17,635 nt of DNA, taken from contig JBCBSS010000158.1 of the NCBI GenBank assembly GCA_039819065.1, forward strand, positions 1-17,635, written 5' to 3'. The DNA comes from JBCBSS01 sp039819065. Its GTDB lineage: Bacteria > Bacteroidota > Bacteroidia > Cytophagales > Cyclobacteriaceae. The notes under the pieces were generated by a model. That model did not search any database. It saw only the letters and a list, made by a program, of their open reading frames with translations, and was not told where the DNA came from. Below, piece after piece: positions 1 through 10,100 of this stretch (its first letter is position 1; each line of letters starts with the position of its first letter). The translations under genes were made by a program, and so were the position numbers.

Positions 1-2
1 CG

Positions 3-95
3 CCAAATGCTCAAGGCATTATCAGCGAAGCTTCAAACACTAATAAGCAGAAAGGTGTTTGTAAAGAATGTGAATCAAATCAGGGAGGGGGTTAA
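3..95 (+). CDS. Possible 3' end of an upstream gene (partial)
   Basis: An open frame enters from the left edge and ends at TAA (93-95). It gives about 30 residues, rich in Asn, Gln and Gly, with a C-x2-C pair (GVCKECES) and a C-terminal Gly run. The frame is open only because the window cuts it, and frame 1 is also open for about 40 codons, so the coding call rests on composition and on the terminator that follows at 230. I recognise no family. It could be the tail of another small Cys-containing peptide like the one at 12388, but no leader is visible. Low confidence. Confidence 0.3.
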   Translation, partial: PNAQGIISEASNTNKQKGVCKECESNQGGG

Positions 96-229
96 ACCTA
101 GTTTGAAGTTGTTTTTGAGTTGACTTTAGTGCTTTTCTAAGAATTCCAAGTTTTACAAAGCACTCGAAATACTCAAATTGCATGACTTTATAAAGCAACA
201 CACAAGCACCGACCATGCTAATTAAAAAT

Positions 230-268
230 GGAGCTGTCTCACCATCAAGAGACAGCTCCTTTTATTTT
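230..268 (+). terminator. Intrinsic terminator
   Basis: A perfect 11-bp stem, GGAGCTGTCTC (230-240) with GAGACAGCTCC (249-259), closes an 8-base loop and is followed by TTTTATTTT (260-268). This is a textbook Rho-independent terminator on the + strand. The A-rich stretch just before the stem (224-228) would also allow weak termination from the other side. It ends the transcript of whatever gene lies upstream of the window and insulates the RHS operon. Confidence 0.92.
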
Positions 269-475
269 AACATTGTATAACTGCATAACGCTGCATCAAC
301 AATTGAATGCATTATACCCTATCACTTGACTCATGTATTTTACTGACATCGTATAGCCAATCATATCAAAAACCTGAATATTGATCTCTAGCCAATCCTT
401 CATATTGCAATACTACTCTACTCACCACCTAAGGCTACTATCCCCGCCCCAAGCATAAAAAGACCGTAAGCCACC

Positions 476-510
476 GTTCACCTTTCTCCAGAAATCTTAT
501 AAGGCTGTAA
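476..510 (+). promoter_or_regulatory. Conserved upstream element, copy 1 (RHS operon)
   Basis: This 35-base block matches 12289-12323 at 28 of 35 positions without gaps. The conserved parts are ACCTTTCT and AAATCTTATAAG. The core CTTATAAG (496-503) is a perfect 8-bp palindrome, which suggests a dimeric regulator or a promoter element. The palindrome centre lies about 85 bases before the ATG at 585; in the second copy it is about 75 bases before the ATG at 12388. Both copies sit just before a gene start, so co-regulation of the RHS operon and the small peptide gene is the simplest reading. Which regulator binds is unknown. Confidence 0.6.
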
Positions 511-584
511 AGAAGGCAAATTTAATGAGGGTTTAAACTACTTGAATTTGCTCTCAACCTTTACAAACCGAAAAATTATCACCT

Positions 585-3500
585 ATGCGAATGAAAACAC
601 TAAAAAGCCTGGTGTTCTTTTTTCTGATGCCTTTTGTAGTCATCGGACAATTAGATGATCAGAGTGAGCCCGACCCATTGGAGGTCAATGTCATACCTCC
701 TGCACCTGAAGCAGTTTCTTTGGGAAAGTTCATTGATATGCCGGTTAATGCCTACACTGGCCTCCCGAAAATTGACATCCCTCTTTACGAACTCAAGTCC
801 TATGAATTGAACCTTCCGGTTTCCATTAGTTACCATGCTTCAGGATTGAAGCTGGAAGAAATTGTTTCAAACGTAGGGGCCGGTTGGACACTGAATGCCG
901 GAGGAGTGGTCAGTCGAACTATCAGAGGCCTGCATGATGAGCATCATCTAGGCTATCTTTCTACATCACCTATCGGCCATTATGATGTCAGTAACTTCTT
1001 TGATGTAAGTAGTATTCCTAACACCAGTTTTATTGTAGATAATGTACAACAAAGCAATGTGGCAGGTGATTTCCAATGTCCTGATCCACAAATTGGTTCT
1101 ACTGAATATTTAAATGTATTGCATGCCAGCCGCGGTTACATGGACCTCGAGCCAGACATGTTCTTTTTCACCCTACCAGATGGTCAATCTGGCAAATTCC
1201 TTTTTGATAGGGATGAAAACATGCAATTCATCCCCAAGCAATACACTAATATCAGCTATCAAGACGGGGGTGAAGGTAAGTTCACTACCTGGAGAATTAT
1301 CGGAAAGGATGGCAGAAAATACTTCTTTGACCTGAGTGAATCCACCACTGCCGCCAATACTTGCGGTGTCGACTCTCCGGTGATAGACGAAGAAACCGGT
1401 GCACCCTTGCCTAGAATGGAGGTAAGTGCACCATCTACCTGGAAACTCACCCGTATAGAATCACCGTCTGGAGCCGATTGGATAGAGTTTGATTATGAGG
1501 TTGAAACACTTCGATACACACAAGGTGTTTCAGTAACAGACTATCAACGCATTTCAGGTTTTTTAGGGGACCAGCAAGGTTCTGCTTGTGCTAACATCAC
1601 TAGCGTAAGGGGACTAAGACTTACAACTATCAGGGCGAAGGCCGGATACAGTGTAAGCTTTGTTTACAACGATGATCGCCAGGACCTTGAAGGCGGAGCA
1701 GAACTCGATGAGGTCCAGGTTTACTTTGAAGGAGACCTGATCAAGAAACACCGGCTTTCCCATAGCTATGCCAGTGGTGGATCAGACTATGATGAGAGAT
1801 ACCTTATGCTCAATAGTATTCAAGAGTATGGGCAATCAAACGACAACATACCGCCCTATACCTTCCAATACTTCTCATCCATGCCGTTTTTCAGCCGTAG
1901 CAGTGCCAGTGTGGATCACTGGGGCTACTATAATGGGGCGGCTAATTTTCTGAAAGCACCAGCCATGATCTATCAAGGTCGCTTTTACGATGGCGCCAAT
2001 CGCGAGGCCAACCTTAGCGGAAGTAGACAGGGCGTTTTGCGTCGTATTACTTACCCAACCGGAGGTACCACAGAGTTCGATTATGAACTGCATGATTATT
2101 CAAACCTGCCTTTGCAGGGCAGATACGAATATGTATTTGGTACTCAGACTTTGGCTGAGATAGAATTTGACATAACGAGTAACGTCAATATAGACTATTC
2201 GGCAACCGAAAACTTTAGCATTTCAGAAAGCGCTGAGGTATTTATCAGATATGTATTACCTAACGCTTCTAATGGAGGCATAGGAGCAACCAACTACGGT
2301 AACCTTACTGGACCAGGTGTCAATCAGGATTTTCTAGTTTCAGGCACGTCCAATGGTACCCTTCAAAGCTTATCACCTGGCTCTTATACGTTAACAGGTG
2401 TTTTTGACCCTAGTGAATTTACTTGGGACCACACCAATCCCCTCGCAGATCAACAATTCAAGATCGAAGTAATTAAGATCAATAAAGCTGAAGATCTTGT
2501 TGAAAACGGTTCGTTGAAAGGTGGAGGGCTGCGTATCAAAAAAATCACTCAAAACGGTGCCAATAGCTTTGTCAGAAGCTACGCCTATACCAAAGCCAGT
2601 TCTACCGTTTCAAGTGGGAAATTGATGACCTACCCAATCTACGCCTATGAAATTGACTTTGAGAATGCGAGAATGGACGCCTCAGGAACAGGATGCCTAA
2701 AAGAAGGTTCAGGGACTTTCTTGGCCCGAACATCTACAAGCAATGTACCCTTAGGTGTGACACAAGGGAGTCATGTTGGCTATGATCTGGTTACGGAGCA
2801 TCATGGAGCTTTGGATCAGATCGGTGCCGTCTTCAATGGCTATACAGTATATAAATTCTCCAATACTCCTGATCAGCTCAACAGCCCGGGTAGCAACAGT
2901 TACAACCCAATCGTACCTAACAAGAGCTACTATTACAAGAATGGACTTTTACTGGAAAAAACCGATTATGACAATGATGGCAATACGGTACAAAAAGTCA
3001 TCAACAACTACATTTATACAGGCAACGAACTGATTGGCCATGGGTTAAAGATATCCGAGGCCAAAAGCTCTGGATGTTATTATTGCCCCAACCGAATATT
3101 CTCATTTAACACATTTAGCCAACCAACCGAAAAAATTGAGCTAGATAACTCTGTCACTCAGGTTTACAATACCAATGACAATGGTTTTCTGGAAACAACT
3201 GTAAGCTATACTTACAACAGCTTCGATCAAGTCACGCAGACCGTAACCAATACCAGTCGCGATAACCGTAGCCTCTATACCAAAATAGGCTATCTCGGGC
3301 TTAATGGAAGACAGACTACCGAACGAGAGAGGTACTCATATTACTCTGCAGATGGGTTGGCACCCTTTCATTTGGTAAAAGGCCAGAAGGTTGTGTTCGA
3401 AGGTATAATAACCAATGACTGGACTGTCTATCGGCCTAAAGAAATTCATTTGGCTACTGATATGAATACATCAGCACCTGAATACGAAAAGCGGTTGACC

Positions 3501-4139
3501 TATCATAAATATGATGATCTGGGTAACATCCTGTCTTTTGCCAAAGAAGGGGAGCCCAAGAACGCCTTTGTCTGGAACTACAATAACATGTTACCCACAG
3601 CGCAGGCCGTAAATGCCACAGCCGATGATATAGCCTACTGTAGCTTTGAAGATGGACCTAGCTCAGGCAATTGGTCTTATAGCGGCACTGGGAGTGCAGT
3701 TGTTGCTAGTACTGCCGTGACTGGCGAACATGTATTCCAAAACGCTTCCGGCTCTTTCAATAAAGGCAATCTTAATACTGCTCAAGGATACTGGATTACC
3801 CTTTGGGCTAAGGGAGGGGGTAGCATAAGTATAGCCGGGGAGACCTTTCCACTGAACAGCACTTGGCAACTGATTAGTAAACGGGTGAGTGGAGCCTCTA
3901 CGGTTAACGTAGCGGTATCAAATGCCACCTTAGACGAACTACGACTATTTCCTGAAGGTGCACAAATGACCACCTATACATATGATGTGGTACATGGAGG
4001 CATCACTTCCATGATGGACCCCAACGGCATTGTCACTTCTTACGAGTATGACAATATGCACAGACTAAAGTATGTCCGTGACCATGAAGGCAATATTCTC
4101 AAGAAAAACGAGTACAGATACGCGCTTCAGGGCCAATAA
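585..4139 (+). CDS. Secreted RHS/YD-repeat protein, first gene of an RHS pair
   Basis: An 1184-residue protein of the RHS type that Bacteroidota often encode just before a DUF6443/RHS-core protein. A signal peptide ends near ...FVVIGQ (residue 22). ATG 591 (MKTLKSLV...) gives a more conventional signal peptide and is a reasonable alternative start. Residues about 42-120 hold the conserved entry block (GKFIDMPVNAYTGLPKIDIPL, then VGAGWTLNAGGVVSR), as found at the start of RHS/TcC-like shells. A long beta-rich region with YD-type strands follows, with a CYYC motif near residue 830. Residues 1017-1125 form a Gly/Ser/Thr-rich insert (SFEDGPSSGNWSYSG...) that looks like a jelly-roll carbohydrate-binding domain. 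The last 55 residues return to YD repeats (TYTYD, TSYEYDNMHRLKYVRD). There is no RHS-associated core and no toxin-like tail, so it may complement the next gene rather than act alone. No Shine-Dalgarno is visible. Its exact function is not known. Confidence 0.88.
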   Translation: MRMKTLKSLVFFFLMPFVVIGQLDDQSEPDPLEVNVIPPAPEAVSLGKFIDMPVNAYTGLPKIDIPLYELKSYELNLPVSISYHASGLKLEEIVSNVGAGWTLNAGGVVSRTIRGLHDEHHLGYLSTSPIGHYDVSNFFDVSSIPNTSFIVDNVQQSNVAGDFQCPDPQIGSTEYLNVLHASRGYMDLEPDMFFFTLPDGQSGKFLFDRDENMQFIPKQYTNISYQDGGEGKFTTWRIIGKDGRKYFFDLSESTTAANTCGVDSPVIDEETGAPLPRMEVSAPSTWKLTRIESPSGADWIEFDYEVETLRYTQGVSVTDYQRISGFLGDQQGSACANITSVRGLRLTTIRAKAGYSVSFVYNDDRQDLEGGAELDEVQVYFEGDLIKKHRLSHSYASGGSDYDERYLMLNSIQEYGQSNDNIPPYTFQYFSSMPFFSRSSASVDHWGYYNGAANFLKAPAMIYQGRFYDGANREANLSGSRQGVLRRITYPTGGTTEFDYELHDYSNLPLQGRYEYVFGTQTLAEIEFDITSNVNIDYSATENFSISESAEVFIRYVLPNASNGGIGATNYGNLTGPGVNQDFLVSGTSNGTLQSLSPGSYTLTGVFDPSEFTWDHTNPLADQQFKIEVIKINKAEDLVENGSLKGGGLRIKKITQNGANSFVRSYAYTKASSTVSSGKLMTYPIYAYEIDFENARMDASGTGCLKEGSGTFLARTSTSNVPLGVTQGSHVGYDLVTEHHGALDQIGAVFNGYTVYKFSNTPDQLNSPGSNSYNPIVPNKSYYYKNGLLLEKTDYDNDGNTVQKVINNYIYTGNELIGHGLKISEAKSSGCYYCPNRIFSFNTFSQPTEKIELDNSVTQVYNTNDNGFLETTVSYTYNSFDQVTQTVTNTSRDNRSLYTKIGYLGLNGRQTTERERYSYYSADGLAPFHLVKGQKVVFEGIITNDWTVYRPKEIHLATDMNTSAPEYEKRLTYHKYDDLGNILSFAKEGEPKNAFVWNYNNMLPTAQAVNATADDIAYCSFEDGPSSGNWSYSGTGSAVVASTAVTGEHVFQNASGSFNKGNLNTAQGYWITLWAKGGGSISIAGETFPLNSTWQLISKRVSGASTVNVAVSNATLDELRLFPEGAQMTTYTYDVVHGGITSMMDPNGIVTSYEYDNMHRLKYVRDHEGNILKKNEYRYALQGQ

Positions 4140-4176
4140 ACATTCCTAATCCACAACCCATTCAAATAGCATTAAA

Positions 4177-7100
4177 ATGAAGGATATAAAAATATTCAAG
4201 GGGCTTGTATTGTGCCTGTTTTGGCTGCTTGCCTCTTATCAATCTTATGCACAGATTACCGGACCGTCTTATGTGTGTCCGGGTCAAAGTAATGTTCAAT
4301 ATAGCCTTAACCTGCCGTCAGGAGGTATTGGGCCATCGCCTATAGGAGGCTTGGGAGGAGGAGGCCTGGGAGGCCCGGGTGGTATCGGTGCCGGAAGCTA
4401 TTCATGGTCACTTACAGGAGCTATGTATTTGTTTCCAAACAACCCCAACGTAACCATTAATTTTGGATCTAATTGGTCAGGCCCTCTGACTTTACGAGTT
4501 GATTACAATGATGGTTCCAGAACTACTACTTACACAAAGACGATCTATTTATACAACCCAGGAACGGTCTCAGTTAACAAAACTCAGGTCTGTTATGGAG
4601 GTAGTGTTCAACTAAGTCATGGAGGTACAACTGGGTTTGGTTTCACCTGGCAGAAGAAGGTAGGTAGTGGGCCTTGGACTACCGCCACTTCTGCCTACCC
4701 TAATCCCTACACCGCCAGTAATATTACAGGTACAACCTCTTTCAGAATCAGACAAAGTAACTCTTGTGGCTCTTCCTACAGTAATACAGTAACCGTTAAT
4801 GCTTATTCCAACCTTAACCCAGGCAGTATCAACGGGGCTAAGACGATATGCTACAATACCAGCGCCGGTACGCTGGGAAACAGTGCTTCTGCTTCTGGCG
4901 GTTCAGGTAGCCGCAAATACCAATGGCAAAGGAAGGTCGGGAGTGGTTCCTGGACCAATATTTCCGGCGCCACTTCTACTAGTTATGGCCCTGGAAATTT
5001 GACGGCCACCACTGATTTTAGAAGACGAGTTACGGATAATAATGGCTGTGGTACTAAGTACACCAATACCATAAAAGTAACTGTAAGGGCGAACCTCAGT
5101 GCAGGTAGTATCTCTGGCGCTAAAACAATATGTTACAATGGCAGTGCGGGAACGCTCGGCAATAACACCTCAGCCTCAGGAGGCTCCGGCAGCTATAAGT
5201 ATCAATGGCAAAAGAAAGTGGGAAGTGGCTCTTGGACCAATGTATCTGGTGCTACTGCAACCACATATGCACCTGGTAATCTGACTTCGACTACAGATTT
5301 TCGACGTAAAGTGACTGATAATAATGGTTGCGGCACTAAGTATACCAGTTCGGTGCGGGTTACCGTCAGAGGCAACTTTTCATCTGGTAGCATCAATGGC
5401 GCAAAAACAATCTGCTATAATGCCAGCGCCGGCACCTTAGGCAATAGTGCTTCTGCTTCAGGCGGTTCCGGTAACCGTACTTATCAATGGCAAAAGAAAG
5501 TGGGAAGCGGCTCATGGGGCAATATTTCTGGCGCCACCTCAACAAGCTATTCTCCTGGCAATCTTACCACTACGACTGACTTTCGAAGAAGGGTAATTGA
5601 CAATAGCGGCTGTGGCACGAAATACACCAACACGGTGCGTGTTACAGTGAGAGCAAATGTTAACCCTGGGGGCATTACAGGCACTAAGACCATATGTTAT
5701 AATGCCAGCGCAGGTACTTTGGGCAATGCTTATTCACCTTCAGGTGGTACAGGCAGCTTCACCTATTTATGGCAAAGGAAAGTGGGCAGTGGCTCATGGT
5801 CTGATATTTCCGGAGCAACCTCTAGCACTTATGCGCCCGGTAACCTGACTACCACCACGGAATTTAGGAGAAAAGTAATCAATAGCTGCGGTGTTAAATA
5901 TACAGGCGGCGTTAGAATAACCGTCAGATCTAACTTGAGTGCGGGAAGCATCAACGGAGCAAAAACAGTCTGCTATAATGCCAGTACCGGTACGCTAGGC
6001 AATAGCGCTTCGGCCTCAGGAGGCTCCGGCAGCTACGCTTATAGATGGCAAAAGAAGGTAGGCAGTGGCTCATGGGCGGATATCTCTGGTGCTACCGCAA
6101 CCACATATTCACCTGGTAATTTGACTTCGACTACGGATTTTCGACGTAAAGTGACTGATAACAATGGTTGCGGCACTAAGTACACCAGCTCAGTGCGAGT
6201 GACCGTCAGAGGCAACTTTTTAGCCGGTAGTATCAACGGAGCAAAAACGGTCTGCTATAATGCTAGCGCAGGCACCCTTGGCAATAGCGCTTCTGCTTCA
6301 GGTGGTTCCGGTAACCGTACTTACCAATGGCAAAAGAAAGTGGGAAGTGGCTCATGGGGCAATATTTCAGGGGCGACCTCAACGAACTATTCCCCTGGCA
6401 ACCTTACTGCTACGACTGATTTCCGAAGAAGGGTGATTGACAACAGTGGTTGCGGTACCAAGTACACCAATAACGTACGCGTTACCGTAAGAGCAAATCT
6501 AAGTGCTGGAGGCATCAATGGTTCCAAGACAATCTGCTATAATACCAGTGCGGGTACTTTGGGTAATGCTTCTTCACCGACGGGTGGTACGGGTAGCTTC
6601 ACCTATTTATGGCAAAGGAAAGTAGGCAGTGGTTCATGGTCTGATATTTCCGGAGCAACCTCCAGCACCTATGCACCTGGCAACCTGACCGCTACTACGG
6701 ATTTTAGAAGAAAGGTGAGTAACAGTTGTGGAGTTCGATACACTAGCAATGTGAGAGTTACGGTTAGAAGTAACTTAAATGCAGGAGGTATCAATGGCGC
6801 TAGAACCGTATGTTACAATGCGAGTGCCGGTACGCTGGGTAATAGCGCTTCGGCCTTAGGAGGCTCCGGCAGCTATGCTTATAGGTGGCAGAAGAAAGTA
6901 GGCAGTGGCTCCTGGACCGATATCTCTGGTGCTACTGCAACCACATACTTACCAGGCAATCTAACGTCAACAACAGATTTTCGACGTAAAGTGACTGATA
7001 ACAATGGTTGTGGTGTAAGGTACACTGGTTCGGTACGCATTACAGTTAGGGGTAACCTGACCGCCGGCAGCATTAATGGAAGTAAATCAATTTGCTACAA

Positions 7101-10100
7101 TGCCAGTGCGGGTACTTTAGGTAATAGCAGCTCGCCTTCCGGAGGATCAGGAAGTTATGCCTATCAATGGCAAAGAAGAATAGGAAGTGGTTCTTGGAGT
7201 ACCATTCTTGGTGCAACTTCGTCGTCGTATTCTCCTGGCAATCTCACTTCTACAACAGATTTCAGAAGAAGAGTAATTGATAACAACAGTTGCGGTGACA
7301 GGTATAGCAATGTAGTAAAAGTAACCGTTAGGGCTACACTCAATGCAGGTAGCATTAATGGTACAAAAACGATCTGCTATAATGCCAGCGCCGGTACCTT
7401 AGGTAATAGCGCCTCGGCTTCAGGAGGCTCCGGTAGCCATGCTTATCAGTGGCAAAAGAAAGTAGGTTCTGGTGCCTGGTCGAAAATATCAGGCGCTTCA
7501 TCTACCAGCTATTCGCCTGGTAATCTGACTGCTAGTACCAGCTTCAGAAGAAGAGTTGTAGATAACAATGGCTGTGGTACGAACTACACAAATACGATAA
7601 CAGTAACGGTAGAAAATCCTGGCGCGCCTACCAGTGTCACCAACGACTATAGGTTTGGTAGCGGTGTGGTGAATCTTTCTGTTTCTGGTGGTTTGGGTTC
7701 ATATCAATGGTTTACCAGTAGCTCGGCCACTACTCCAACCCACACCGGAGGCAGTTATGCGCCTAGCATTTCTACCAATAAGACGTATTATGTAAGGAGA
7801 CTTTCCGCTAACAACTGCTTGAGTAATGGTTTCGCTACAGCAACTGGTTATGTATACCCTTACGTTGAGATAAGTCCTATCAATGACCCATTACTCACCG
7901 TTGGGCAAAGAAGGACTTTACAAACTGTAGCAAGCTACCCGGCTTACCAATGGAAGCAAGACGGAGTCAATATTTCAGGAGCTAATAGCGCAACTTATAC
8001 GGCTTCAGTATCAGGCAGCTACACGGTTTTGGTCACTTTACCCAATGGCCGAACGGATGAGTCAGATCCCGTAATTCTGACTTCTTTATCCAACAAGCCA
8101 GTAGCAGACATGGGCCCTTCATTGGACAATAATCAACCCACTGATCCTACAATTGGTGTTGTGAACTATGTCAGAACTTATGACGCTCGTGTGGCTACTA
8201 CCAATACTAGTCACTTTGAGATTAACAATTTCAACAAAGATCGTGTATCTGTAAGTACTCAATACATCGCCGGGCTAGGACTGCCTGTACAGACCACTGC
8301 CAAAAGTGCATCTCCTGTTGGTAAGGATATTGTTCAGCCCATAATATACGACCAGTTCGCTCGTAATGAAAAGGAATACTTGCCCTACACGACCAATAGT
8401 GCTACCAACGCCGTGGGTTTCAGAAATGGGGCATTGACGGAACAGTATGATTTCTATCGTTTCCCGGAAGCTGACATAGCTGCTACAGGTGTACCATACA
8501 TACAAAAGGGATTCGAAACTTCCCCACTTAATCGCATGCTGAAAGAGGCAGCCCAAGGAGAAAGCTGGAAGATGGGGTCGGGACATGAGATTGAAATGAC
8601 ATCACGGACCAATTCCTCAACACTAGATGGTAATATCATATTGTGGACGATCAATTCGGATGGACATCTGGTAAAAGAGGGACATTACAATGATGGTAAC
8701 TTGATAGTGATGTCAGTTAAGAATGAGCATGATGTAGAAACCATTGAGTACAAAGATTTCATTGGTAATATCATCTTGAAAAGGATAAAAGAAGAAGATG
8801 ATACCTGGTCTGAGACCTATTATGCCTATGATGACCGTAATAATCTCACCTGTGTCTTGCCACCTCAATTGATGGCAGAGATACCGACTGATTTCGTTTG
8901 GAGTAACGTAAACCATCGAAGTTTACTGCAAAGTTGGGCTTTTCAGTATAGGTATGACGATCGGCAGCGTATAGTCAAGAAAACAGTACCAGGAATGGAT
9001 GGAGCTGTAGCGATGGTTTACGATCACCTTGATCGAATAGTGTTATCTCAGGACCCTGTTCAGCATGAGAACGGTGAATGGCTATTTACTAAGTACGACG
9101 AATTGAACAGACCTATCCTTACGGGAATATACCGATCTAATGATAACAGAGCCACACTACAAGCTGAGGTAGATGATCACTATGCGGGTAATGATCCCAT
9201 GTTCGAAGTGAGAAGCACTGACGTACACGGCTATTCTAACGAGAGCTTTCCTTTGGTTTCCAATGAAGAAGACTACTTGACCGTAACTTACTATGACAGT
9301 TACGAGTTGCCTTTCGACTTTGACCAGTTGACATTTACCGCAGTACTTGGCCATAGTGATTATTTTTATCGCACTTTCGGTAATGAGCACCGTATTGAAG
9401 GCCAGGTGGTGGCAGGTAAAATCAGAAATCTGATTGACGGGGATTGGTATCGTACCATGAATTTTTATGATGACAGGTATCGCATCATACAAACTATCGC
9501 TCAAAATCAGCAAGGTGGAACAGACAGACTCAGTAGCCAATACGATTTCATAGGAAATCTAATCAGGACCTTGACCGAACACAGCGGTTTAGAACAAGTG
9601 AGTATTCTTAAAGAATTCGAGTATGACCATCAGAATCGACTTTTGCAGGTGTCACATCAGACTAATGATCAATCCAAGGTAATTATCGCCCAATATCGCT
9701 ACAACGAGTTGGGTGAACAAGTAGAGAGAAACCTGCATTCTGGTAATCAAGGACAAAACTTTATGCAATCGGTGGACTATCGATACAACATAAGGGGTTG
9801 GATGACCCATATCAACGATGCCGATTTGAGTTCTGCCGAGGGAGATCTTTTCGGTATGGAGTTATATTATAACCATGGCTTTGAGCAATTACAGTTCAAC
9901 GGTAATATAGCCGGTGTGAAGTGGAAAAATGTAACACAAGAAGAGAGCAAAGCTTACGGATACCTCTATGATAACCTCAATCGGATCACGCTTGCTGATT
10001 ATGTGGAAAAGAATGACCTCGGCCATTGGTCAGCCGGAGTAGGTAACTATCAGTTGCTCATGAAAGGCTATGATAAAAATGGTAACATACTCGGTTTGCA

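Larger units (their letters stand above)
96..584. other. Intergenic region upstream of the RHS operon
   Basis: I find no credible gene here. It holds a weak inverted repeat (AGTGCTTT at 128-135 and AAAGCACT at 157-164, 21-base loop), the terminator at 230-268 and the regulatory element at 476-510. Bases 270-440 show nothing I can name. A loose Bacteroidota -7-like sequence (TGAATTTG, 543-550, one mismatch to TAnnTTTG) lies 34 bases before the first start codon, but no matching -33 TTG is clear. Confidence 0.6.

Noticed and set aside
5202..7355. A series of minus-strand open frames of about 63 residues recurring in the Ig array
   Set aside because: They recur once per module with the same sequence, which is what antisense reading of tandem coding repeats produces. 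They lack their own start context, and the + strand protein is clearly real.
4816..7620. CRISPR-like or satellite repeat array
   Set aside because: Period is 276-282 bases, the repeats are in frame, have no unique spacers and encode Ig-like modules.
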